Assembly: GCA_965223825.1 (NCBI GenBank)
Contig: OZ245018.1
Coordinates: 1,426,001 to 1,490,000, forward strand
Length of the DNA: 64,000 nucleotides
Direction of reading: 5' to 3'
From: CAJXQU01 sp965223825
Lineage (GTDB): Bacteria; Pseudomonadota; Gammaproteobacteria; CAJXQU01
Position numbers and translations under genes: made by a program. Shown piece after piece: positions 14,201 to 23,820 of the stretch. Below the pieces are notes generated by a model that was not told the origin of the DNA, ran no database searches, and was given only the letters and a program-made list of their open reading frames with translations. Position 1 is the first letter of the stretch, and each line of letters opens with the position of its first letter.

Positions 14201-15089
14201 GATTGTGGGTTTCCACTTTGGTAAGAATGTGAATGTCTTCATTCACGTATTCGTATGTGCCTGTTTCTGGGTTTGGGAAAAAGCGATCGCCTTCATAACC
14301 TGTGGTCACAGAGGAGTTATCGGAATAGGCCGAGAGTACTTTGCCGGGGTTCAGTTCGTGTGTATTGCGGATCATGCTGAATAAAGATCGGTCTTGTGCC
14401 TCACCGTCGATCGTAAAATCAGCATTAAAAATTTTGTGGCGACAATGCTCAGAGTTTGCTTGGGCAAACATCATTAGCTCAACATCGCTTGGGTTGCGAT
14501 TAAGTTTAGTGAAGTTCTCAAACAGGTAATCAATTTCGTCTTCGGATAAGGCTAAGCCAAGCTCACTGTTGGCTTTTTCCAACGCGCTCTTTCCAGTGCC
14601 CAACATATCCACATAAGCCAACTCGCCCGGTGCGGAAAATTGAAAAATCGCTTCCGCGTCGTGGTGATCAAGCAGAATACTTTGCGTCATGCGATCGTGC
14701 AGTGGTGTGGCGATCGTCTTAAGTTCTGCTCCATTGAGTGGTTCATTACTCTCGATAAACCATTCTACGCCACGCTCGATCCGCTTGATGGTATCGAGTC
14801 CAGCATTCTTTGCAATGTCCGTCGCTTTACTCGACCAGGGTGAGATCGTTCCCTGACGTGGTACGACTAAAAAAGATGTACCGACAAATTTTGCATCACT
14901 TACTTCGCCATACGTTAGCAGTCCCTCAAGTTGACTTTGTGTTGTTGTGGAGAGATCGCCATCGAGGTCGATGAAATGCACGAAGCGACTTTTTAATCCG
15001 TTAATGCTTGGGTTGATCGCTTGAACGCGGTTAAGGAACTTTTCAATTCTGAACGAAGAATGGGCAATGGAACCGGGAATAATGAGCAT
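11229..15089 (-). CDS. purL: Phosphoribosylformylglycinamidine synthase
   Basis: A 1286-residue single-chain enzyme of purine synthesis (FGAR + glutamine + ATP to FGAM), the large proteobacterial form. It has the N-terminal PurS-like domain, tandem AIR-synthase-like ATP domains (ETHNHPTAISPHPGASTGSG; SIHDVGAGGVSNALPEL) and a C-terminal glutamine amidotransferase. The nucleophile cysteine is in SLGVCNGCQML (about 1126), and the catalytic His/Glu are in MMPHPERVF (about 1251). Length is normal and no frame breaks were noticed. It is transcribed away from the kinase at 15408 and runs into the MreB-like gene. ATG at 15087-15089. Confidence 0.98.
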   Translation of the reverse strand: MLIIPGSIAHSSFRIEKFLNRVQAINPSINGLKSRFVHFIDLDGDLSTTTQSQLEGLLTYGEVSDAKFVGTSFLVVPRQGTISPWSSKATDIAKNAGLDTIKRIERGVEWFIESNEPLNGAELKTIATPLHDRMTQSILLDHHDAEAIFQFSAPGELAYVDMLGTGKSALEKANSELGLALSEDEIDYLFENFTKLNRNPSDVELMMFAQANSEHCRHKIFNADFTIDGEAQDRSLFSMIRNTHELNPGKVLSAYSDNSSVTTGYEGDRFFPNPETGTYEYVNEDIHILTKVETHNHPTAISPHPGASTGSGGEIRDEGATGRGSKPKAGLTGYSVSNLKLPDLPQAWEVDLGKPERIASALDIMLEGPIGGASFNNEFGRPALAGYFRTYEQDVAGETRGYHKPIMIAGGLGNIRPQHTLKDQIPAGSKIIVLGGPAMLIGLGGGAASSMSSGQSDENLDFASVQRENPEMERRCQEVIDSCWTMGDENPIISIHDVGAGGVSNALPELVNDAERGAIFALREVPSSDPGMSPVEIWCNESQERYVLAIAPDSVDLFDRMCARERCPYAVLGDATAERHLILNDELFGNRPIDLPMQVLLGKPPKMSRSSQRIKPNLPDLDLTINIGEAVERILQLPAVADKRFLITIGDRSVTGLVARDQMVGPWQVPVADCAVTSNSFHGCAGEVMAMGERTPLAIIDAPASGRMAIGETLTNLAAARILNMSDIILSANWMAACGHGDEDARLFDTVKAIGMELCPELGICIPVGKDSLSMKTVWEDQDQSRSVISPLSLIITGFAPVADVRMTLTPQLITDQGETDLILIDLGAGKNRLGGSALAQVTNQIGNTCPDLDEPQSIKYFFQMIQLLIEADAILAYHDRADGGLFATLAEMALAGRTGIDISLDDASHASLFSEELGAVIQVRREDSERVLKALRNHATLADHVNIIGTLNNDKQVRIHERDKEVYSVDLMHIQKLWSATSYQMQSLRDNPACAQAEYDSLQDVSDPGLSVAITFTPDQAPFINTGAKPNVAVLREQGVNGQIEMAAAFDRAGFNAVDVHMSDLITGRLTLDQFQGLVACGGFSYGDVLGAGGGWAKSILFHDDLQNQFKDYFTRLDTFSLGVCNGCQMLAQLKSIIPGAESWPVFLRNRSEQFEARLAMVEVQESPSIMLDNMAGSRMPIVVAHGEGRTSYTTNESQAAYDEKLVSLAYINNKGAVTENFPANPNGSAIGITGLTTTDGRVTIMMPHPERVFLKKQFSYLPPEWKDENGPWMQMFLNARKWVK

Positions 15090-15407
15090 GGTATGTGGTT
15101 GAATCTGGCTGATAATTCGAAACCCGAAATGATACCTGAAAGTGGTCGGATTGTGGGTGTTAATCGTGTGAAAAGGAAGCTCCCTTATGAATGGCGAACT
15201 CTGCTGAATGAAGGAATTGAGGTGATGTTCTTAATCCCGCTTTAACCACACAATTTGCCTGGAATAAATAATGCAGGAAATTCACCCGGATTTTGACTAT
15301 GAACGAAAGGTTGAGTATGTATTTTGCCCACGGTGTCAAGAATAGGTGAGTGAAGATACGTCGAAGAATTACCTTAAATCCTTGTTATTAAAGTAGAAAA
15401 TTAATTT
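15090..15407. other. Divergent intergenic region with two weak short ORFs
   Basis: This 318-bp gap between divergent purL and the hybrid kinase must hold both promoters; no clear -35/-10 pair or PurR palindrome stands out. A plus-strand frame crossing the purL start (to 15243) and a 24-codon frame 15271-15345, ending VEYVFCPRCQE with a CxxC, are open. Neither has enough support to call as a gene. Confidence 0.4.
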
Positions 15408-18400
15408 ATGGAATGGTTAATCGAACAGTTTCGTGTCCCTGCTGACAATCTTTTAATATACGGTATTTATGATCCTTGGCTGACGTTGCTATCCGTCATG
15501 ATCGCGATCTTTGCCTCTTTTATGGCGCTTCAGGTCACAAGCCAAGCGCGTGCGCTTAAGTCGCGATTTCGACGCAATGTCGGATTTGCGACGGCAAGTA
15601 TTGCGCTCGGCGGCGGTGTCTGGTCGATGCACTTTATTGGAATGCTTGCGTTCCAGTTGTGTACCACCATTGATTACAACCGCTGGATCACCTTCTTCTC
15701 ACTCATACCGAGTATCGGCGCGTCATGGGTCGCATTGCGCTTAATTGATCGTTCAGAGATCACACGTAATCAACTCTTAACTGGCGGGCTACTTGTCGGT
15801 GCGGGGATTGGGACTATGCATTATGTCGGTATGGCCGCGATGCAGATGGCGCCAGTATTACATTACGATTTCTTTTACTTCTCGCTCTCGATCATTTGCG
15901 CGGTGTCGTTGGCTATTTTAGCGCTTTGGATACGTTTTGGTATTCGCGGATCCGTCAAGATCAATTTAAATGAATTAAGTTTAAATGTTGTCAGTGCCGT
16001 CATTATGGGTGCTGCAATTTCGGGTATGCATTATCTCGGTATGTTGGCTGCGCGCTTTGTTACGCCAGTAGGATTTGTCGCCGACGAACTGACCGTTAAT
16101 TCTTATTCGCAAATGCTGGCTATCGCTGTGGCGGGGATTACGATTCTGATCACTTTTATTACACTCGGTCTAAACCTGGTAATGAAGTATCGCGATATGT
16201 CATTAGCTGCGAGTGAAAATGAAACCCGCGTCCGATCAATGATGGATACCGCTGTGGATGGGATCGCAACCATTAACGGCGAGGGCATCGTAATCGATAT
16301 CAATGATGCTGCAAGCAGAATTTTAGGTTGGGATAAAAATGAAATCTTAGGCCGTAATGTTTGCACCTTAATGCCAGAACCGTATCGAACTGAGCACGAA
16401 AATTATTTACGAGAATTTCTCGAAACCCGTGAAGCACAAATAATCGGTATTGGGCGGCAAGTTGAAGCGATACATAAAGCGGGTCATAACGTTCCGATTC
16501 GTTTAGCAATCGGTCATGCTGAACATGCTGGACGTGATTATTTCCTCGCGTTTATTAGTGACATAACTCAGCAATTAGCCGCTGAAAAAACAGTGAAAGA
16601 AAGCGAAGAAAAGTTTCGATCATTAATCGGTAATATTCCAGGCGCAGCGTATCGTTGTATGAACACGCCGGAATGGCCGATGATTTATATCAGTGATGCC
16701 GTGGAAGCGATAACCGGCTATCCAAGTATTGATTTTTTATTACCGAATCCAGATCGTAAATTCTCAGATCTTTTCCACCCTGACGATGTAAAAATAATTG
16801 ATGATTTTTTTCAGAAAACGCACAACAATTTTGAATTGGAATATCGAATTATTCGAAAAGATGGAAGCGTCTGTTGGATATTAGATACGGGACAATTTAT
16901 TCGCGATGAAAATGGTGAGGTTATGTGGCTTGATGGGTTCTTAAAAGACATCACTGCACGAAAAGAATTCGAAGATGAATTACAAAACGCGAAAGAAAAA
17001 GCGGAATTGGCCGCTGTGGCACGATCAGAATTTCTAGCGAACATGAGCCATGAGATTCGTACTCCAATGAATGCCATTATCGGCTATTCACATGTGCTAG
17101 CTGATACAGATCTAGATCGTGATCAAAAAGGTTATTTGAATTCAATTAGTACTTCCGCAAAATCCTTATTGCATTTACTCAATGATATTTTAGATAGCGC
17201 TAAACTAGACAAAGGGAAAATGGAGTTGGAGTACATCAATTTTTCCTTACATGAACAATTGGAAATTGTTGTCTCAACGTTATGGATGCAGGCGAAGAAT
17301 AAAGGTCTTGATTTGTTGTTAAAAGTGGATGATGACCTGCAAGAATATTACATCGGCGCACCGGATCGTGTTCGACAAATTTTGACCAATATAATTGGTA
17401 ACGCCATTAAATTTACAGAGCAAGGTGGCGTGACGGTTTCGGTGAAACCAACACCTGATAATGACAGTGTTTTGTTTACGATAACAGACACAGGGATTGG
17501 TATAGAACAAAAACATTTAGATCAAATTTTCGAACCGTTTACGCAAGCTGATGCATCGATGACACGCCGTTTTGGTGGTACTGGTTTAGGCACTACGATC
17601 AGCAAACAATTTGTTGAGTTGATGGATGGTGATATGTGGGCGACGAGTGAAGTGGGTAAAGGGAGTTGTTTTGCATTTACCTTGCCACTAAAAACAGGGA
17701 AAGCCATTAAGAATAAAAATCCAGATGAAGATCATATTGAATTACCAGCTTTAAATGTATTGGTGGCAGATGATATTCGTATGAACCTTGATCTCTTGAA
17801 AATCCTGCTGGAGAAAGATGGTCATGACGTTACGTTAGCCTCAAATGGCCAAGAAGCTGTGGCACATATTCATGAAAGTTTATTTGATCTTGTACTCATG
17901 GATATTCAAATGCCGGTGATGGATGGACACATGGCCTCACGTGAAATTCGAAAGTTTGAAAAGAAAAATGATCGAGTATCAACACCGATTATTGCATTGA
18001 CAGCCAGCGTGTTGGAAGAAGATAAAGTTGAAGCGCAGAACTCCGGAATGGAAGGTTTTGCGTGTAAACCGATTAATTTTTCTGAATTGAAAGCTGAGAT
18101 AGCAAGAGTGCTTGGCGTGAAGCATGTATCCAAAAAACGCAAATCAAAATCGAGTTTGATTGACAAGGGAAATCAGCTAATCAACCTCGATCAAGCAATC
18201 ATGCTGTGGCAAAGTTTGCAAACTTACCTACATGAGTTGAAGTTGTTTTTAAACAACAATGAAAATATTGCTGACGATCTTAACGTAATGATTTCAGAGA
18301 AAAACTTCGAGCAAATAAAACGAAGTGCCCATGCGCGAAAAGGCGTCTGTGGAAATCTTGCATTGGCCAATTTAAGCAATGCATTTAGTCAGCTTGAAAG

Positions 18401-18767
18401 TGCAGCGTTTGATCAGGAAGAAGCACATTGCCTTAGCGCGGTGGAACAGATTGAAAAAATACTCGCCTTAGTTGTCGAAGAGTCTGAAAAGATTGTAATA
18501 GAGTCGTCTGACGAAAAGGACTCGAGCCAAGCAGATGTGGATGTTGAAACTCTGCTGAAGTCAATTGAAGCCCTGATTGTCATTGCAAAAAGTCATGGCT
18601 TTGATGAGACATTGATCGAGAGTTTTATGGCGGCAGCAGGGGATGAATTTAATTCGGAAGCGAACCAAATTGACGGCGCATTTAATAATTTTGATTTTGA
18701 AAAAGCAACATGTTTGCTTGAAGCGCTGAGTGCGAATATTAAAGAGATGGATGAGCAACTGTCATGA
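15408..18767 (+). CDS. MHYT-domain hybrid sensor histidine kinase with REC and HPt
   Basis: 1119 residues. The N-terminal seven-helix MHYT sensor carries three motifs (MHFIGM ~74, MHYVGM ~137, MHYLGM ~207), thought to bind a metal and sense a diatomic gas. Then come two PAS/PAC domains (about 270-390 and 395-520) and a HisKA with phospho-His in FLANMSHEIRTPMNAIIGYS (~548). The HATPase shows DTGIGI and GGTGLG boxes. The receiver's phospho-Asp lies in LVLMDIQMPVMDG (~830), and the HPt histidine in RSAHARKGVCGN (~974). All phosphorelay residues are present, so it is a complete His-Asp-His chain. The stop overlaps the ATG of the next regulator, which is the probable output. Confidence 0.95.
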   Translation: MEWLIEQFRVPADNLLIYGIYDPWLTLLSVMIAIFASFMALQVTSQARALKSRFRRNVGFATASIALGGGVWSMHFIGMLAFQLCTTIDYNRWITFFSLIPSIGASWVALRLIDRSEITRNQLLTGGLLVGAGIGTMHYVGMAAMQMAPVLHYDFFYFSLSIICAVSLAILALWIRFGIRGSVKINLNELSLNVVSAVIMGAAISGMHYLGMLAARFVTPVGFVADELTVNSYSQMLAIAVAGITILITFITLGLNLVMKYRDMSLAASENETRVRSMMDTAVDGIATINGEGIVIDINDAASRILGWDKNEILGRNVCTLMPEPYRTEHENYLREFLETREAQIIGIGRQVEAIHKAGHNVPIRLAIGHAEHAGRDYFLAFISDITQQLAAEKTVKESEEKFRSLIGNIPGAAYRCMNTPEWPMIYISDAVEAITGYPSIDFLLPNPDRKFSDLFHPDDVKIIDDFFQKTHNNFELEYRIIRKDGSVCWILDTGQFIRDENGEVMWLDGFLKDITARKEFEDELQNAKEKAELAAVARSEFLANMSHEIRTPMNAIIGYSHVLADTDLDRDQKGYLNSISTSAKSLLHLLNDILDSAKLDKGKMELEYINFSLHEQLEIVVSTLWMQAKNKGLDLLLKVDDDLQEYYIGAPDRVRQILTNIIGNAIKFTEQGGVTVSVKPTPDNDSVLFTITDTGIGIEQKHLDQIFEPFTQADASMTRRFGGTGLGTTISKQFVELMDGDMWATSEVGKGSCFAFTLPLKTGKAIKNKNPDEDHIELPALNVLVADDIRMNLDLLKILLEKDGHDVTLASNGQEAVAHIHESLFDLVLMDIQMPVMDGHMASREIRKFEKKNDRVSTPIIALTASVLEEDKVEAQNSGMEGFACKPINFSELKAEIARVLGVKHVSKKRKSKSSLIDKGNQLINLDQAIMLWQSLQTYLHELKLFLNNNENIADDLNVMISEKNFEQIKRSAHARKGVCGNLALANLSNAFSQLESAAFDQEEAHCLSAVEQIEKILALVVEESEKIVIESSDEKDSSQADVDVETLLKSIEALIVIAKSHGFDETLIESFMAAAGDEFNSEANQIDGAFNNFDFEKATCLLEALSANIKEMDEQLS

Positions 18768-19786
18768 TGATTGATACCAAACGAAAACGAATTTTACTCG
18801 TTGATGACGAACCAACAAACCTTCGAGTTTTAATGCAGGTTTTGCAAAAAGATTACACATTGTTTTTTGCAAAAAATGGCGAAGAGGCACTTGAGCTGGC
18901 GCGGTCAGAAAGTCCTGATCTGGTACTGCTCGATGTCATGATGCCTGGCATGAGTGGTTTCGAGGTTTGTCAGCAATTAAAAGAGAGTGACGTTACTAAA
19001 AAAATTCCGGTAATTTTCGTCACCGCACTAAAAGATGAAGGGGACGAAACGAAAGGGTTTGGTGTTGGTGCTGTGGATTATATTAGTAAACCAATTTCAC
19101 CCGCGATAGTGAAAGCGCGAGTTAAAACGCATTTGTCGTTAATTCAGTCAGAAGAACTAAAAAATACACACTTAGAAGTTATTCAACGTCTTGGTCGTGC
19201 ATCTGAATATAAGGATAATGAAACTGGGTTGCATATTATTCGCATGAGTCATTATTCGCGTATTCTTGCGTTGAGCTATGGTTATTCAGAAGAAGATGCA
19301 GATGAGTTATTTCATGCTGCACCGATGCATGATATTGGTAAGATCGGAATACCTGATAGCATCATAATGAAGCCAGGTAAGCTGACAGATGAAGAGTTCG
19401 ACATCATGCGATCGCATACGTTAATTGGTGCGGAAATTCTCGGTGAATGTAACTCTAGTTTGTTGAAACTAGCCAAAGTTGTGGCGATGTTTCATCATGA
19501 GAAATGGGATGGAACGGGCTACCCTGATCGCCTCAAAGGTGAAGAGATCCCACTCGGTGCGCGCATCGTTGCGCTTGCTGATGTGTTTGATGCGCTCACT
19601 TCAAAACGACCGTATAAAGAAGCATGGACCGTTGAGAAGACGATGAATCTCATTCGAGAGCAAAGTGGAAAACATTTTGACCCTGCGATTGTCTCCTCAC
19701 TTGAGAAAGAGCTGGATGCGTTTATTTTGATCAAAGATAAATGGGGCGAAGAGTCGATATCGACGGAACACACAGAAATTGCCTAA
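18764..19786 (+). CDS. Response regulator with HD-GYP cyclic-di-GMP phosphodiesterase
   Basis: 340 residues: receiver domain 1-~125 with D57 (LVLLDVMMPGMSG), then an HD-GYP domain. The metal site is HDIGKIGIPD, the diagnostic HHEKWDGTGYP is present, and ADVFDALTSKRPYK follows. HD-GYP enzymes hydrolyse cyclic-di-GMP to pGpG or GMP and promote motility or biofilm dispersal. It overlaps the kinase by 4 bp (ATGA), so phosphate transfer from that kinase's HPt domain is the simplest model. All catalytic ligands appear present. Confidence 0.95.
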   Translation: MMIDTKRKRILLVDDEPTNLRVLMQVLQKDYTLFFAKNGEEALELARSESPDLVLLDVMMPGMSGFEVCQQLKESDVTKKIPVIFVTALKDEGDETKGFGVGAVDYISKPISPAIVKARVKTHLSLIQSEELKNTHLEVIQRLGRASEYKDNETGLHIIRMSHYSRILALSYGYSEEDADELFHAAPMHDIGKIGIPDSIIMKPGKLTDEEFDIMRSHTLIGAEILGECNSSLLKLAKVVAMFHHEKWDGTGYPDRLKGEEIPLGARIVALADVFDALTSKRPYKEAWTVEKTMNLIREQSGKHFDPAIVSSLEKELDAFILIKDKWGEESISTEHTEIA

Positions 19787-19964
19787 ACACCTGATTGTTG
19801 TGATGCCTGAACCGGAGTTGTAACCATCTTGCTGTTTTTTGTTTTTTTTCTACGAACTATAAAAAATGCTGCAACCACCAGTATTTTCCCGGTAAATTCT
19901 TACGCTCTTGTTGCTTTGAAAGACGCAGGCACAACTGTCTGCACGCGGTGGTTTTTCCTAATTG

Positions 19965-19973
19965 TGATACAAT
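19965..19973 (+). promoter_or_regulatory. Possible extended -10 promoter for ygiQ
   Basis: TGATACAAT matches an extended -10 (TG-n-TANAAT) 79 bp before the ygiQ start. No good -35 is visible. The rest of the 19787-20051 gap shows T-rich stretches but no gene. Confidence 0.35.
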
Positions 19974-20051
19974 TTATGGTTTAAAATTAACCATTAAGCT
20001 CGTCCTACAGCTAACCAGCTGACTTGGGCGAACTGGCTTGACGTATCGACT

Positions 20052-22283
20052 ATGCAAAGCGCTCCTGATCTCTTCTCTTATAAACCATACTGGGCGTCCC
20101 GTTTTGGACCTGCGCCAGTTCTACCGATGTCTCGTGAAGAGATGGACATGCTCGGCTGGGACAGTTGTGATGTGATTCTGGTCACGGGTGATGCGTATGT
20201 TGATCAGGCCAGTTTTGGGATGGCGCTGATCGGGCGAGTTCTCGAAGCGCAAGGTTTCCGTGTGGGTATCATTTCGCAACCGGACTGGCAAAGCCCGAAA
20301 GATTTTATGAAGCTGGGGCGTCCGAATCTGTATTTCGGCGTGACTGGCGGCAATATGGACTCGATGGTAAACCGCTATACGTCTGAACGTCGTGTACGTA
20401 GCAACGATGCATACACGCCTGATGGTGCAGGTGGCAAGCGACCTGATCGTTGCGTTATCGTTTATACCCAACGTTGTCGTGAAGCGTTTAAAGGCGTGCC
20501 GATTATTGTCGGCGGGATTGAAGCCAGTCTGCGACGTATCGCACATTATGATTATTGGTCAGAAAAAGTGCGTCGTTCGGTTTTGCTTGATAGCAAAGCG
20601 GATATGCTTGTCTATGGGAATGCAGAACGCCAAGTTGTTGAGATCACCCATCGTATGGCGCGTGGTGAAACGTTAGATCAGATCACCGACGTGCGTGGAA
20701 CGGCATTTGTCAGAGCTAATCGACCGGATGATTTCTGGGAAATTAATTCTACGGAGTTGGATACGCCTGGAAAAATTGATCCCCCGATTGATCCTTACCT
20801 CGATACAACCAAAGTTGATGCGTCTGATCCGGCCAGTTGTGAATCGCAACAAGCTGATAGTGCAAAAAATAACAAGCAGGCTGAAAATGTTCTGCAGTTT
20901 GTCAGACACCCTCGCAAAGCGGATCGTGACCGAACAGTGATCCGCCTCCCGGCATATGAAGAGGTACAGGCTGATCCGAAGTTGTACGCGCATGCTTCTC
21001 GGATTTTACATCTCGAAACCAACCCCGGAAATGCGCGTGCGCTCGTTCAGCAGCATGGCAAGCAACAAGTTTGGTTGAACCCGCCGCCGATTCCATTAAC
21101 GATGAAAGAAATGGATGCCGTGTATGACTTACCGTACACGCGTGTCCCACACCCCATTTATGGTAAGGCAAAAATTCCTGCCTATGACATGATCCGCTTT
21201 TCTGTCCCCATTATGCGAGGATGTTTCGGCGGTTGTACATTTTGTTCGATCACAGAACATGAAGGACGAATTATTCAAAGTCGTTCAGAAGACTCGATTA
21301 TTCGTGAGATTGAATCCTTGCGTGATAGCGTGCCTGGTTTTACTGGTGTGGTGTCTGATTTGGGTGGCCCAACTGCGAATATGTATCGCTTGGCGTGTAA
21401 AAGTCCAGAGATCGAAGCGGCTTGTCGAAAACCCTCATGCGTTTATCCCGATGTTTGTTCGAATTTAAATACCAATCACGATCCCCTGATCAAGATCTAC
21501 CGTCGCGCTCGTGCGTTGCCGGGAATTAAAAAAATCCTGATCGCCTCAGGTTTACGTTACGATCTCGCGGTTAAATCGCCTGAGTACGTGAAAGAATTAG
21601 TCACACACCATGTCGGTGGATATCTTAAGATCGCGCCGGAACACACGGAAGGCGGTCCGCTGTCGAAGATGATGAAGCCGGGCATCGGCAGCTACGATAA
21701 ATTCAAAGCGATGTTTGAAAAGTATTCGAAAGAAGCCGGTAAAGAACAGTATTTAATTCCTTACTTTATTGCGGCCCATCCAGGCACCACTGACGAAGAT
21801 ATGATGAACCTCGCGATCTGGTTGAAGCGCTATGGTTTCCGTGCTGATCAAGTTCAGGCATTTTTACCGTCACCGATGGCTACCGCTAGTGCAATGTATT
21901 ATTCAGGTAAAAACCCGCTGAAAAAAGTCTCGCGGAATAGTGAAGAGGTTTTTGTTCCTAAAGGCAAAAAACAACGTCAGCTGCACAAAGCATTTTTGCG
22001 TTATCACGATGCGAATAATTGGCCGTTATTACGTGAAGCGCTACAGCGAATGGGCCGTGCTGATCTGATCGGGAATGGAAAACGTCATCTTGTTCCCACT
22101 TGGCAGCCAGCGGGTACGGGTGATCAGGTTGAAGGCCGACGTATCTCGCCGAAAGCGAAAGGCCAATACAAGGGAGGTCAGCAAAAAGTGGCCGGGAAAC
22201 GAAATGGCGGAAGAAGCCAGCCTTTTGCGACACAGCACAATGGTTTGCCGAAGACGCCATCACGACCAAAAAGACGTAAGTAG
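20052..22283 (+). CDS. ygiQ: YgiQ-family radical SAM protein
   Basis: 743 residues, the normal length for this family. N-terminal region FGPAPVLPMSREEMDMLGWD and the family-typical DAYVDQASFG are followed by a radical SAM core. The 4Fe-4S cysteines are in RGCFGGCTFCSITEHEGR (C-x3-C-x2-C, about 390-397), with PDVCSNLNTNHDPL after them. The basic C-terminal tail (GQYKGGQQKVAGKRNGGRSQ) may contact nucleic acid. The reaction is unknown for the family. It is monocistronic, convergent with the CorC-like gene. Confidence 0.95.
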   Translation: MQSAPDLFSYKPYWASRFGPAPVLPMSREEMDMLGWDSCDVILVTGDAYVDQASFGMALIGRVLEAQGFRVGIISQPDWQSPKDFMKLGRPNLYFGVTGGNMDSMVNRYTSERRVRSNDAYTPDGAGGKRPDRCVIVYTQRCREAFKGVPIIVGGIEASLRRIAHYDYWSEKVRRSVLLDSKADMLVYGNAERQVVEITHRMARGETLDQITDVRGTAFVRANRPDDFWEINSTELDTPGKIDPPIDPYLDTTKVDASDPASCESQQADSAKNNKQAENVLQFVRHPRKADRDRTVIRLPAYEEVQADPKLYAHASRILHLETNPGNARALVQQHGKQQVWLNPPPIPLTMKEMDAVYDLPYTRVPHPIYGKAKIPAYDMIRFSVPIMRGCFGGCTFCSITEHEGRIIQSRSEDSIIREIESLRDSVPGFTGVVSDLGGPTANMYRLACKSPEIEAACRKPSCVYPDVCSNLNTNHDPLIKIYRRARALPGIKKILIASGLRYDLAVKSPEYVKELVTHHVGGYLKIAPEHTEGGPLSKMMKPGIGSYDKFKAMFEKYSKEAGKEQYLIPYFIAAHPGTTDEDMMNLAIWLKRYGFRADQVQAFLPSPMATASAMYYSGKNPLKKVSRNSEEVFVPKGKKQRQLHKAFLRYHDANNWPLLREALQRMGRADLIGNGKRHLVPTWQPAGTGDQVEGRRISPKAKGQYKGGQQKVAGKRNGGRSQPFATQHNGLPKTPSRPKRRK

Positions 22284-22434
22284 TTTAAGTCAAAAGTTTT
22301 AGCTTAAAGTAAATCAAAATATGAAAGGTAAGTTATTGTATTTTAATAATAACTAAACGTAACTTGAGACTGATTTTTAAGAGTAAATAAGCGTTTTTAC
22401 TGACCACCGCGGATTGAATTAGATTGATCTTGCT

Positions 22435-23721
22435 TTAAGCAACACTCACTTTTCGTTTCTTTTTAATTTGTTGGATCTTCACGGTTTTGACCGATTGCCC
22501 AGTTGTTTGCAAAATCTCCAGTCCGTACGATCCAATTCGTAAACAGGTGCCGGTTTGTGGAATATTCTCTAATGTTTCTAAGATTAAACCGTTGATCGTT
22601 TTCGGCCCCTTGGTATCGAGCTTCCACTTGAGTGTTCGGTTGATATCCCGAATGGTGGCAGATCCATCGATCAAGTAACTTCCGTCATGTTGCGGGTGAA
22701 TATCTCTGTTATAGCCCGGATCGGTTGTAAACTCACCAACGATTTCCTCAAGAATATCTTCCAGTGTGACAAGACCTTGCACATCGCCATACTCGTCAAC
22801 AACTAAGCCCATACGGCGTTTTTGACGTTGGAAGTTGGTCAGTTGCGTATGCAGTGGTGTGCCGATCGGGACGTAGTACGGTTCGACAGCCACGCGGCCG
22901 ATCGCATTGGCATCCATTTCATCAATGGGTAAATCCAGAAGATCGCGCATCTTACGTACATGTAACACGCCGACGACCTTATCGATCGCGCCATGAAAAA
23001 TAGGAATGCGCGTGTGGCGGCAGTCGCGTAATTGTTCCTGTAACTGGTTGGGATCGCAGTCGAGATCAATCCCAACAACTTCGTTACGCGGGATCATGAT
23101 GTCTTCAACCGTGACTTTTTCCAGATCAAGAATTCCGAAGAGCATTTGCTGATTTCGTTTAGGTATGAGTGCACCGGCTTCTTTAACGACTGTTCGCAGC
23201 TCTTCGTGGCTGAGCGCCATTTCGCCGTTAGCCGATTCCGGTGAAACCCCGAGTAATTTCAATACGCCATTCGCGATCAAGTTAACCACCCAAACGAACG
23301 GATAAAGCAGCTTTAATAATGGCCCTAATACCAGCGAAACGGGAAAGGCAATTCTTTCAGGCTGGAGGGCTGCGAGTGTTTTCGGTGTGACTTCCGCAAA
23401 GATTAAGATGACGAGCGTTAAGAGCATGGCAGCAACGGCAATGCCAGCCTCTCCTAATAGTCGTAGCGCAATAATCGTCGCAATGGACGAAGCTAAGATA
23501 TTGACGAAATTATTGCCGAGCAGAATGAGCCCGATCAAACGATCTGGTTTATCTAGCAATTTGCTGGCACGCATCGCGCCTTTGTGTTTTTGCTCGGTAA
23601 GATGCCGAAGACGATAGCGATTGAGCGCCATCATTGCGGTTTCGGAGCCGGAAAAAAATCCAGATAAGCAGATCAGTATGCCAAGTGCAATGAACAATGC
23701 ACTTAAAGGTAAGTCGTCCAA
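22435..23721 (-). CDS. CNNM/CorC-type hemolysin-family membrane protein (YfjD-like)
   Basis: 428 residues. The N-terminal DUF21/CNNM domain with about four membrane helices begins SALFIALGILICLSGFFSGS and includes LILLGNNFVNILAS. A CBS pair follows (~200-325; VEDIMIPRNEVVGID, LVVDEYGDVQGLVTLEDILE), then a CorC/HlyC C-terminal domain with INGLILETLENIP. Family members act in Mg2+/Co2+ homeostasis. It lies downstream of the YpjD-like gene on the same strand with a ~100-bp gap, a pairing common in proteobacteria. Confidence 0.9.
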   Translation of the reverse strand: MDDLPLSALFIALGILICLSGFFSGSETAMMALNRYRLRHLTEQKHKGAMRASKLLDKPDRLIGLILLGNNFVNILASSIATIIALRLLGEAGIAVAAMLLTLVILIFAEVTPKTLAALQPERIAFPVSLVLGPLLKLLYPFVWVVNLIANGVLKLLGVSPESANGEMALSHEELRTVVKEAGALIPKRNQQMLFGILDLEKVTVEDIMIPRNEVVGIDLDCDPNQLQEQLRDCRHTRIPIFHGAIDKVVGVLHVRKMRDLLDLPIDEMDANAIGRVAVEPYYVPIGTPLHTQLTNFQRQKRRMGLVVDEYGDVQGLVTLEDILEEIVGEFTTDPGYNRDIHPQHDGSYLIDGSATIRDINRTLKWKLDTKGPKTINGLILETLENIPQTGTCLRIGSYGLEILQTTGQSVKTVKIQQIKKKRKVSVA

Positions 23722-23820
23722 GCTAGTTGGAACCTCAGGAAGTGGAATCAGGGGCTATTTTTGTTAGCACGGCAAGGTAAGTCAAGTGGCAATGCAGCAA
23801 GAGAAGAATTTTAATTTAAT

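Noticed and set aside
15021..15245. Plus-strand 74-codon frame crossing the purL start
   Set aside because: Its first part is antisense to purL codons and it has no ribosome site; the later part looks somewhat coding, but not enough to call.
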